Source of the DNA: Chrysochromulina tobinii
Lineage: Eukaryota > Haptophyta > Prymnesiales > Chrysochromulinaceae
DNA length: 15,553 nt
Assembly (NCBI GenBank): GCA_001275005.1
Contig: JWZX01001203.1
Span: 1 to 15,553 of the forward strand
Direction of reading: 5' to 3'
The notes below the pieces were generated by a model. It was not told where the DNA came from. It ran no database searches and saw only the letters and a list, made by a program, of their open reading frames with translations. Shown here in pieces: positions 1 through 6,422 of the stretch. Each line of letters opens with the position of its first letter. Position 1 is the stretch's first letter. The translations under genes and the position numbers were made by a program.

Positions 1-1
1 C

Positions 2-397
2 GAGCACCTGCTGCTCCTCACGCAGTACTGCGTGCTGACCATCATCCCTGACGTGCCCGAAGATATCGCTATCGAGAGTGCCAGGCAGCAAAAGTTCGCA
101 AAGTTGCCTGACGAGAAGCCACCGCCGCCAGAAGAGGAGTGGGACGACGACGCGCTGATCAAGCAGCATGGTGGGGTGACTCAGAAGGTGCCTCCCGAGG
201 ACGCGCCGCCGGCTGACGAGACTTTCAACGGCACCCTGTTCGGTAGCCAGTCCCCTACCAGGGTCGCGGCGTTGGATTCGTCGGATGTCTCCTTCGCCGA
301 GAGTGGGGGCATCGATAGCTTCACGCCAGGCGGGCGCTCAAACCGACGGGATTTCTCTCAAGCTGGGACGCTCACCTCAATGAGCCATCGTGCCTGA
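2..397 (+). CDS. C-terminal end of an anoctamin (TMEM16)-like membrane protein, partial
   Basis: This reading frame is open from the left edge (frame starts at base 2) to the TGA at 395-397, so only the last 131 residues are present. Near the start it reads EHLLLLTQYCVLTIIPDVPE followed by a charged helix ending in QQKFAKL. That matches the stretch after the last membrane helix of anoctamins, where a hydrophobic segment is followed by IPD-[IV]-P and a basic/acidic helix. Family members are Ca2+-activated chloride channels or phospholipid scramblases of the plasma membrane or ER. The rest is a hydrophilic, probably disordered cytosolic tail rich in Pro, Asp and Glu (PPPPEEEWDDD) with several Ser/Thr. 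The Ca2+-binding core and pore would lie to the left of the window, so channel versus scramblase cannot be judged. Family assignment rests on about 35 residues only. The gene converges on the EF-hand gene at 832. Confidence 0.65.
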   Translation, partial: EHLLLLTQYCVLTIIPDVPEDIAIESARQQKFAKLPDEKPPPPEEEWDDDALIKQHGGVTQKVPPEDAPPADETFNGTLFGSQSPTRVAALDSSDVSFAESGGIDSFTPGGRSNRRDFSQAGTLTSMSHRA

Positions 398-831
398 GTT
401 GACTCCGCATAACCATGAGAGCATGCTTAGTCGCTGCCGAGCACCGTACGGTGCACAAGTAATTTGCAACGGAGAGCTGTTACTGGCGTATCCATGTTGG
501 CAACATCATGTTCGTCCGCGCGACGCTCACACGATCGATGCGATCGCGTGGAGTCCGGAGATGCCATGCCGGGAGGGCGTCACCTAATATCACGCGCGTC
601 ACATTGACATTCGCTCACACATAACCGACTATTAACACGTGTCGGCCTTGAAGACGACTTTACGAGATGCCTTTGGACCAGTCTGGCGTTCCGGCGTCCA
701 AAATGGATTCGCGTCGCGGCACAGCCGGGTGCGCACGCAATGCGGCTACAACATGTGAAGCAGTACTGCCTTACTGCGACAACGCTGAACGTACGGGTGC
801 AGCCAGCCTCCTGCGTCCTGGCACTCTCTGC
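398..831. other. Convergent intergenic spacer between two 3' ends
   Basis: This 434-base spacer separates the stop of the anoctamin-like gene (+) from the stop of the EF-hand gene (-), so it should hold both 3' UTRs. I see no AATAAA on either strand, no RNA gene and no convincing coding frame. A 65-codon frame at 390-587 has no recognisable composition or motif and starts inside the upstream gene. Base composition is less GC-rich than the flanking coding regions, as expected of UTR/spacer sequence. Confidence 0.5.
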
Positions 832-3800
832 TCAAAGCCTCTGCAGATCGTCGGTCGGCGGCGGCCCATCTACCTCGGGGCCCTCCTCGACCTCCTCGTC
901 GCTGGAGGCTCGAGACCGCCGCTCTTCGCTCGAGGCCCGAACGACGCGCGCGCCGCTCTTGTCCTTGGTGGCGCGCCGACCCAAACGGCCGAGCAGTCCA
1001 GTGCTCCGCTTCGGCGCACCCTCGGTCGCCGACAGATGCGCCGACGGGTGCAAGACTCCCCGGCTGCTGAGCACAGTGGCGCCTCCCTTGGGTGCGGAGG
1101 CTACCAGATGCAGCGGCACCTGGGGCACGTATGGAGACGCGATGGGCCCGGCACTCCCGCCGGCGCTCCTGTCGCCTGTCACGCCGTCTCGCGCGGTGGC
1201 GCCGCCATCGCCACGCGCGGTGGCGCCGCCATCGCCACGCGCGGTGGCGCCGCCATCGCCTCGCGCGGTGGCGCCTCCATCGCCAGCGCCACGGGCAGCC
1301 GCAGCCACGGGCGACTTTGTCGCGCAGTTACCGTTACCGTCGCGGAGGGCCGTGACTTCACGTGGCGTCGGTGCTGGCGTCCAATCCTCTTCGGCGTCTG
1401 CTGCTGCGCCCATGAGCGATGAGATCGAGGCGATCTGCGCCGCCTTAGCGCCCGTGCGCGGCGTGAGCTGCTCGTATCTCTCCTTGGCGGCATCCGCGTC
1501 CATACCGAGGGCTGCACCGAAGCGGCTGGTCACGCCGCCCTCGCTCGACCGGCGGCTGGTCAGCGCTGCCGCCGCCGCGGCGGCAGCAGATTGCCGGCTC
1601 GCGCGCAGTTTCTCCTCGTCCACCGGCGCAGCCTCGCCTCGCGGCGTCTCCCCAATCTGCCCGGTGAAGCCCAACGAAGCATGCAAGCTCTCAGCCATGC
1701 GTCGCTTGGCGCGAGCCTCGGCCGCCCGGGACTCGGCGCGTGCCGCCAGCTGGCCTGCCAGCGCCAAGTCGCCGCGCTGCAGCGCGCGGCGCGCGTCGGC
1801 GCCCACCGCCACCGACTCGCTCGCCGCCTCGTTCGCCTCGTCCTGCATCGCGCGCACACGAGCCTTGGCCTCGCGCTTGGTTGCATCGGCCGCCTGCCGA
1901 TTGGCAGAGCCGACCGCCGCGGCCGCGGCTGCCTTGATGCTCGCCTCCGTGGTGGCACTCAGCCCTCTCCGTGGTGGCGCGGCCGCCTCAAACTCTTCGG
2001 ACGGCGCCCCCCTGCGTGGGCTCGCCAGTGGCGCGAGCTCCTTGTCGTCGCCATGCGTGCCCGCGGCCCCCTCCGACGAGCTCGGATCCTCGTGCGCCTC
2101 GGCGGTCGCGACGCCCACGCTCGGTTGGACGAAACTTGACGAAACGCTCGGTTGGGCGGCTTTTGCGCGCTCCGCGCGGCCGGCTGCGAGACTCGCGAGC
2201 TCGGACCTCGCCGCGTTCGCATCGGCACGCGCCTTGCTCACGTGCTCGCGCCGTGCACGCAACTCGAGCTTCGCGCGTGTCTCGGTGGTGCGACGTGCGG
2301 CGAGCTCCTGCTGCGTCGCCGCCATCTGATCGCGCAGTACGGCGAGCTCGTCCGCGTGTCGAGCCTCGAGCGAAGCGAGCTGGTCATCGACAGCTCGCTT
2401 CTCCTGCTCCACCTCCGCTTGCCCCTCGCGCAGCTGTGCGCGCATCCGTGCTAGCTCCGTCTGCATCTCGCGCATCTCCATCGAATGCCTGGCCTGCAGC
2501 TCACCCTGCTGACCTTCATAATGGCTCTCGAGGCGCTCGGTAAGGGCGCTCGCCTCCCTCGCCGCCGCCTCGGCCGCCGCCTCGGCCGCCGCCGCCGCCC
2601 GGAGCTTGTCGTCAAGGAGGGATTGCAGCGAAGCGGTAACACGCGCCTCCACCTCCGCCGCGAGCGCCGCGAGTCGGTCGGCGTCATCGCCGTAGGCTGC
2701 TGCGCCTCCATAGCCCACCATAGCGCCCGGGACGCGGGGGGTGTATTGCGAGGCGCCATAGGCGACGGCTCCGTCGACCCGGGGCGTGTATTGCGAGACG
2801 CCATAGCCCGGCGGCGTAGGTGGCAGCTGGCTGCGTGGCGAGAGAATCGGCGCGCTGTAGCCCCCTGCCTCGCACGAGCGCTCCCGAGAGGCGGTGGGGG
2901 CGGTCGAGGCGGTGGACGGCAGCGCTCCTCCCGGCCGCATGGCGATCTCGGGGCCGGGGGCCAGCTGCTGAAAGAAGTGCGAGAACGAGTCACTGCCGAG
3001 TACCTGGTGCAGGTTGCAGTACCCGTCGCCCGCGTCCGCATTTTGGCACAGCTCGGCCGCCTGCGCCGCCGACAGAGGCAGCGCGTACTGTTGGGCCACT
3101 TGGCAGAGGAGGTCGTACATGTGGCGCGAAGGCAGCCAGCCATTCCCGTGCGGATTGGCCGCGTAGTACGCTTGGGAGAGTGCCATCAGATAGTTGGTGG
3201 TGCGCTGTGTGGCGAAGCCTCCAAGTCGCCCCGCACCGCTGCCGGTCGCCGCCTCACCGCGTGCCGTGAGCCCGCAGCCCGCGTTGGTGAAGCCTCCGCC
3301 AGCCGCAGGCAGCATGAGCGGTGGCACCGGCGCACCCATCCCGCGCGCCGTGGCGCCGGGCGGCAGGTGAACCTGAAAGCTACCGCCGCCGCCGCGGGGT
3401 GACATGGAGGCCATGGCCGCGGCCTGGGCAGCCGCGGCCATTGCTGCCTGCTGCTGATAGTCCATCACGGCATGCTCCAGACGATCCTGCATCATCTCCT
3501 TCCGCATAGCATCAAGCTGCCGCTGCTGCGTGGGGCTCATTTCATCCATGTCTTGAGGCATAGCCGATGGCGGGCGAGGCATAGCCGCCCGCGGCGAGGC
3601 ATAGCCGATGGCTGGCGGCCCGGGCGGCGGTAGGCGACTAGGCGCGGGCAGAGTGCGATTAGGCGCGGGCAGAGTGCGGGGTTGCGCCTGCGAGCGCTGC
3701 GTCGAGTGCATCTTCTTGCGCACACGCATGACCGCGAACTTCTCCAAGGTGACCTGCCCGGTGCCATCTAAGTCGACAGCGGCGTACATGGTGTCGAGCT

Positions 3801-4098
3801 GCTCACGGCGTGAGCTGTCGCGAAAAGAGAGATCGTGACGACACATGGCGGCACCAAAGTCGGCGCGGCTGATGATGCCGTCGCCGTCGACATCGAACTT
3901 TTCGAAGTTGACGCGCGCCGCACTGACCTCATCGAGTGAGAGAGTGCCGAGCGAGCACGAAAAGGTGCCATCGCTGAGGAACCGCGCGCCGCTTGCTGCC
4001 GCGGAGAACGTGCGCGGTGTCATATTGTCTTCGTGGCGTGGATTCGGCTTGTCGCCGCGCGGAGTGAAGACTCCACTCCACAAGGCGTGTAGCGCCAT
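832..4098 (-). CDS. EF-hand and coiled-coil protein, Ala/Pro/Ser-rich
   Basis: A 1088-residue protein if started at the ATG 4096-4098. The frame also stays open further upstream without an ATG, and a second ATG at 4021-4023 has a better -3 A. Order of parts (numbered from 4098): an EF-hand with loop 69-80 (D-V-D-G-D-G-I-I-S-R-A-D); a second with loop 109-120 (D-L-D-G-T-G-Q-V-T-L-E-K); a Pro-rich linker; a region about 299-380 that looks like a degenerate EF-hand pair; a Gly/Tyr/Pro segment with two SQYTPRV copies (435-441, 450-456); a long Ala/Glu/Arg coiled coil about 471-645; a second helical stretch about 720-805; four GDGGATAR repeats (939-970); and a polar C-terminus. No membrane segment or signal peptide. 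Likely a cytosolic or cytoskeletal Ca2+-sensing scaffold, by inference only; no named family recognised. Eleven S/T-P-R motifs, counting one just after the start, suggest phosphorylation or filament binding. It shares a divergent promoter region with the VWA gene. Confidence 0.75.
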   Translation of the reverse strand: MALHALWSGVFTPRGDKPNPRHEDNMTPRTFSAAASGARFLSDGTFSCSLGTLSLDEVSAARVNFEKFDVDGDGIISRADFGAAMCRHDLSFRDSSRREQLDTMYAAVDLDGTGQVTLEKFAVMRVRKKMHSTQRSQAQPRTLPAPNRTLPAPSRLPPPGPPAIGYASPRAAMPRPPSAMPQDMDEMSPTQQRQLDAMRKEMMQDRLEHAVMDYQQQAAMAAAAQAAAMASMSPRGGGGSFQVHLPPGATARGMGAPVPPLMLPAAGGGFTNAGCGLTARGEAATGSGAGRLGGFATQRTTNYLMALSQAYYAANPHGNGWLPSRHMYDLLCQVAQQYALPLSAAQAAELCQNADAGDGYCNLHQVLGSDSFSHFFQQLAPGPEIAMRPGGALPSTASTAPTASRERSCEAGGYSAPILSPRSQLPPTPPGYGVSQYTPRVDGAVAYGASQYTPRVPGAMVGYGGAAAYGDDADRLAALAAEVEARVTASLQSLLDDKLRAAAAAEAAAEAAAREASALTERLESHYEGQQGELQARHSMEMREMQTELARMRAQLREGQAEVEQEKRAVDDQLASLEARHADELAVLRDQMAATQQELAARRTTETRAKLELRARREHVSKARADANAARSELASLAAGRAERAKAAQPSVSSSFVQPSVGVATAEAHEDPSSSEGAAGTHGDDKELAPLASPRRGAPSEEFEAAAPPRRGLSATTEASIKAAAAAAVGSANRQAADATKREAKARVRAMQDEANEAASESVAVGADARRALQRGDLALAGQLAARAESRAAEARAKRRMAESLHASLGFTGQIGETPRGEAAPVDEEKLRASRQSAAAAAAAALTSRRSSEGGVTSRFGAALGMDADAAKERYEQLTPRTGAKAAQIASISSLMGAAADAEEDWTPAPTPREVTALRDGNGNCATKSPVAAAARGAGDGGATARGDGGATARGDGGATARGDGGATARDGVTGDRSAGGSAGPIASPYVPQVPLHLVASAPKGGATVLSSRGVLHPSAHLSATEGAPKRSTGLLGRLGRRATKDKSGARVVRASSEERRSRASSDEEVEEGPEVDGPPPTDDLQRL
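1190..1285. repeat. 24-base tandem repeat, 4 copies, in frame
   Basis: Four back-to-back 24-base units start at 1190, 1214, 1238 and 1262. Units 1-3 differ from each other by no more than a base near the junctions, and unit 4 has a few substitutions. On the minus strand they encode the octapeptide GDGGATAR four times in the C-terminal tail of the EF-hand protein. Because the unit is a multiple of three, copy-number change would not break the frame. Confidence 0.9.
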
Positions 4099-4273
4099 TG
4101 GACAGGGACGGGTGCGGGCGGTGCGCCGCTTACGCGCGATTGCTCGTGAATGCGGCAAATGTGAGTTGACTCTCGAGTAGTTGGGGGGGCAGGATAGTGG
4201 CAGGATATGAGCGGTACCGTTGTTTCGTCACGGGACCTTTGGTGGTGCAAGACGGGCAACCCGGAGACGCCAC
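4099..4273. promoter_or_regulatory. Shared divergent promoter region (EF-hand gene / VWA gene)
   Basis: The start codons of two divergently transcribed genes (4098 on minus, 4274 on plus) lie 175 bases apart, so both promoters and both 5' UTRs must fit here unless the first exons lie elsewhere. There is a G-run near 4184-4190 and the short repeat GGCAGGATA at about 4190-4206. I see no clear TATA box. The call rests on gene geometry only. Confidence 0.4.
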
Positions 4274-5590
4274 ATGCCGCTTGTCCAGATACAGGTGCCG
4301 GCCAGCATTCCCGCTGACCGCAATATTCTCGTTGGCTTGCCGTCGGGGCAGCAGGTTATGGTGCAGGTGCCCCCAAATGTTGCGCCGGGAGCGACTTTGC
4401 AAGTGCAGCTTCCGGATGCGCCGGGCGTGCCACAGGGTATGCCGCCAGCTGCGCAGGGCATGCCAATAGGCATGCCCGTTGTCGCGCCCGTTCCGAGCGC
4501 GGGCGGCCTGTACCCAACGCCGGGACCTACGTTCCAACCTCCGCTGCCACCTCCTCCGGCGATGCATCAAATGCATCAGGTCAAAGCACCCAGCCTCAAG
4601 GAGCTCGGCTGGCCTGATGGCCTCTCGCACATGGTGGCGAGCTCCATTCCCTCGATGCCCCTCCGCTTCGTCATCGTCGATAACAGCGGCTCCATGCAGT
4701 CGATGGACGGGTCTCGCCTCGTGCCCGGCCCAGGTGGCAGGCTGCAGTCGATCAGGTCGACGAGGTTCCAAGAGCTAGCCCAGACGATCAACGAACTGGC
4801 GGCGGTGGCGCACGGCGTGCGCGGGCCCACGCACTTCCACTTTCTCAACCCGTGTCAGTACGGCCAATTCTTCGGCGTCGCTTGCGAGTTTGCGCCCCCG
4901 GACAGCATCGTGACCGCGCTCGGCACGCCCGAGGGTGACCTCATGAAGCTGCAGCAGGCCACCACGACGTCGCCAGGTGGCACGACGCCTCTGACCGAGG
5001 CGTTAGTGCGTGTCGACAGTATGATCCGCCCGCACGCGCACACTCTGCGCGCGCAGGGCCAAAAGGTTGCCGTGATCATCACGTCGGATGGGCTGCCCAA
5101 CGACCCGAATAGCTTCCTGCACGCGCTCAAGATGATGCAGCATGATCTGCCAGTGTGGATCGTCGTACGGCTATGCACGAGCGAAGACTCAGTGGTCGAC
5201 TACTGGAGTGGGCTGGACCATCACCTGGAGACGCCTTTGGATATCCTGGACGACCTCGAGTCCGAGGCCAAAGAGGTTCACAAAAAGAACCCGTGGCTCA
5301 CCTACGGGCCGGCGCTGCATGCGGCGCGTGTCTTCGGGCTGCAAGACCGCCTTTTCGACCTTCTCGACGAGCGTCCGCTACTGCCCTCCCAAGTCAAGGA
5401 GTTTGTAGAGAAGCTGCTCTCGTGCGGTGCGCTGCCCGAGCCCGAGGTCGACCCTAAGGGCTTCAAAATGGCGCTCGAGCAGCGCCTGAAGGTGCACCCC
5501 ATGGTGTACAACGCCGTCTCGAAGACCATGGCGCCGTGGGTCAACACGAATAGGATCGGCAAGGGCGGCGGCGACTGCGCCATCAGCTGA
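4274..5590 (+). CDS. von Willebrand factor A-domain protein with C-terminal CaaX box
   Basis: 438 residues from the first ATG in frame (4274); the open frame upstream has no ATG. Residues 1-48 form a compact hydrophobic N-terminal unit with the phrases VQVPPNVAPGATLQVQLP and LVGLPSGQQVMV, likely a small beta-rich domain. Residues 50-105 are a Pro/Met/Gln linker. Residues 129-310 form a VWA (Rossmann-like) domain: LRFVIVDNSGSM carries the DxSxS part of the metal-ion-dependent adhesion site (D136, S138, S140), the TTPLTEAL stretch supplies the MIDAS threonine (around 237-238), and IITSDGLPND supplies the aspartate D272. The MIDAS looks complete, so divalent-metal-dependent protein binding is expected. 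A helical C-terminal region (about 320-425) follows, ending in GGGDCAIS. The last four residues C-A-I-S fit a CaaX box, and X=Ser predicts farnesylation and membrane attachment. No transmembrane segment or RING motif is seen, so it is not an obvious copine or RGLG ligase. Role unknown; intracellular adaptor inferred. Confidence 0.8.
   Translation: MPLVQIQVPASIPADRNILVGLPSGQQVMVQVPPNVAPGATLQVQLPDAPGVPQGMPPAAQGMPIGMPVVAPVPSAGGLYPTPGPTFQPPLPPPPAMHQMHQVKAPSLKELGWPDGLSHMVASSIPSMPLRFVIVDNSGSMQSMDGSRLVPGPGGRLQSIRSTRFQELAQTINELAAVAHGVRGPTHFHFLNPCQYGQFFGVACEFAPPDSIVTALGTPEGDLMKLQQATTTSPGGTTPLTEALVRVDSMIRPHAHTLRAQGQKVAVIITSDGLPNDPNSFLHALKMMQHDLPVWIVVRLCTSEDSVVDYWSGLDHHLETPLDILDDLESEAKEVHKKNPWLTYGPALHAARVFGLQDRLFDLLDERPLLPSQVKEFVEKLLSCGALPEPEVDPKGFKMALEQRLKVHPMVYNAVSKTMAPWVNTNRIGKGGGDCAIS
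5576..5587 (+). other. CaaX prenylation motif (CAIS) of the VWA protein
   Basis: Codons tgc-gcc-atc-agc followed directly by the TGA stop. The cysteine is preceded by a flexible Gly-rich stretch (GKGGGD), the accessible context that protein farnesyltransferase needs. Ser at the last position is a farnesyl-type X residue by the established CaaX rule. Confidence 0.6.
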
Positions 5591-5611
5591 ATGGCATGCA
5601 TCGTCAGCTGA

Positions 5612-5627
5612 CTGGCGGATCCGCCAG
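5612..5627. repeat. Perfect 16-base palindrome just after the VWA stop
   Basis: CTGGCGGATCCGCCAG reads the same on both strands, starting 21 bases after the stop codon. There is no spacer at its centre, so it would form a cruciform or a two-fold protein-binding site better than an RNA hairpin. Confidence 0.85.
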
Positions 5628-5697
5628 ATTATGGCGCGCCGCCCACGGGAAACCCCGCGCGACGCCCCAGGTGTGCGAAAATGGCAAACACGACCAA

Positions 5698-5805
5698 ACT
5701 CGCAACACCCACCGATGCTGGCAACCATGACCAACCTCGCAACACCACCGATGCTGGCAAAGACGACGAATCTCGCAAGACCCACCGATGCCGCGATACG
5801 ATCGC
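5698..5805. repeat. 36-base tandem repeat, about 3 degenerate copies
   Basis: Units start at about 5698, 5734 and 5770. The shared core is CTCGCAACACC followed by ACCGATGCTGGCAA; the third copy has diverged (CTCGCAAGACCC, ACCGATGCCGCGA). The spacing of exactly 36 bases is consistent, with small compensating differences inside units. Confidence 0.75.
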
Positions 5806-5966
5806 TCAGCGGATCGTGGGCTTAATGGCGCGGCTTCCGCATTGTTGTTGGCGAGATGCTTTCGATGGCGTTGCCGGCGTTGGCGCGGCTACAATGACGT
5901 CGCGTCGCGGCGCGCGAAATGCGAAAAAAGTTAAGAAGAATATTTTTGAAAAAAGCCGTCGGTACA

Positions 5967-6318
5967 ATGGTGACTATGGCATGTTTAAGGTGTCTGGACC
6001 GTGCAACCGGAAGGCTGTTTATACCGTTACCGAATACGTTTCTTGTGAGTTTTTGTTTGGAGGATCCCAGACTATTTTGGAATTTTCGCTAACCCTGCAA
6101 CCCTCCATCAGAATCGATTATTCCGACATCGGAGACATGATGGTAAAACAAAAACTATGGTTCGGATGAATTGCGAAATATCGTTGCATGTGATGGAGAT
6201 GGACAAGGCGAGTTGCGACGCTTGCTTGGGGGACCACTCTGGTTTTTGCGGGGGACCTACCAACCTCCTACCACCCCCTCCAACAGACGTCAACAATTGG
6301 TATTTTTTTATTTTTTGA
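5967..6318 (+). CDS. Possible small two-exon gene in an AT-rich island (94 aa)
   Basis: From about 5920 to 6320 the base composition turns AT-rich compared with its surroundings. Inside is a convincing intron (6045-6111). Joining exon 1 (ATG 5967 to 6044, 26 codons) to exon 2 (6112 to TGA 6316-6318) gives an open 94-residue frame in phase. The product begins MVTMACLRCLDRATGRL and ends in a Pro-rich stretch and WYFFIF. It has scattered cysteines (CLRC, CDACLGDHSGFC) and no family I recognise. Against it: other frames are also partly open, the intron-retained 5681 frame runs to 6169, the protein is short, and codon use differs from neighbours. It could equally be a UTR or upstream exon of the membrane-protein gene, or decayed sequence. 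Confidence 0.22.
6045..6111 (+). other. Candidate 67-base spliceosomal intron
   Basis: The donor GTGAGT at 6045-6050 is near-perfect. A branch-site-like CGCTAAC lies at 6087-6093, followed by a C-rich tract and the acceptor CATCAG ending at 6111. The three signals are in the right order and at normal distances for a short intron. Transcription of this region is not proven by sequence alone. Confidence 0.45.
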
Positions 6319-6422
6319 AATGGTTTTCTTGACGGTGCCGCCGAGTTCCGTCAAGAACCCCGATTTACTTCGAGATGGATTGGCGCACTGGAGTTCCAGG
6401 AATTACTGTGTGCAGGAGAAAA
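6319..6422 (+). promoter_or_regulatory. Leader region of the multi-pass membrane protein gene
   Basis: The stretch starts right after a T-rich run (about 6301-6316). Two CAG acceptor-like ends occur just before the chosen ATG: GTTCCAG near 6399 and TGTGCAG near 6414. A 5' UTR intron is therefore possible. An in-frame ATG at 6375 is the alternative start. Confidence 0.3.

Larger units (their letters stand above)
5591..5966. other. Spacer with palindrome and minisatellite, no supported gene
   Basis: The first part should be the 3' UTR of the VWA gene. It holds a repeated TCAGCTGA-like word (about 5583 and 5603), a perfect palindrome at 5612-5627, and a three-copy 36-base tandem repeat. A reading frame runs across it (5681-6169) but it starts inside the minisatellite and its composition changes abruptly near 5920, so I do not call it a gene. 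No poly(A) signal AATAAA seen. Confidence 0.4.

Noticed and set aside
390-587. 65-codon frame after the anoctamin tail
   Set aside because: Overlaps the upstream stop, has no motif and sits in a 3' spacer.
740-2329. 529-codon plus-strand frame
   Set aside because: It is the antisense of the EF-hand gene. Its Ala/Ser/Pro/Arg composition is what GC-rich Ala/Glu/Arg codons give on the other strand, and it has no domain.
5681-6169. 162-codon frame
   Set aside because: Starts in a minisatellite, crosses a sharp composition change and reads through a strong intron signal; splicing this frame meets a stop at once.
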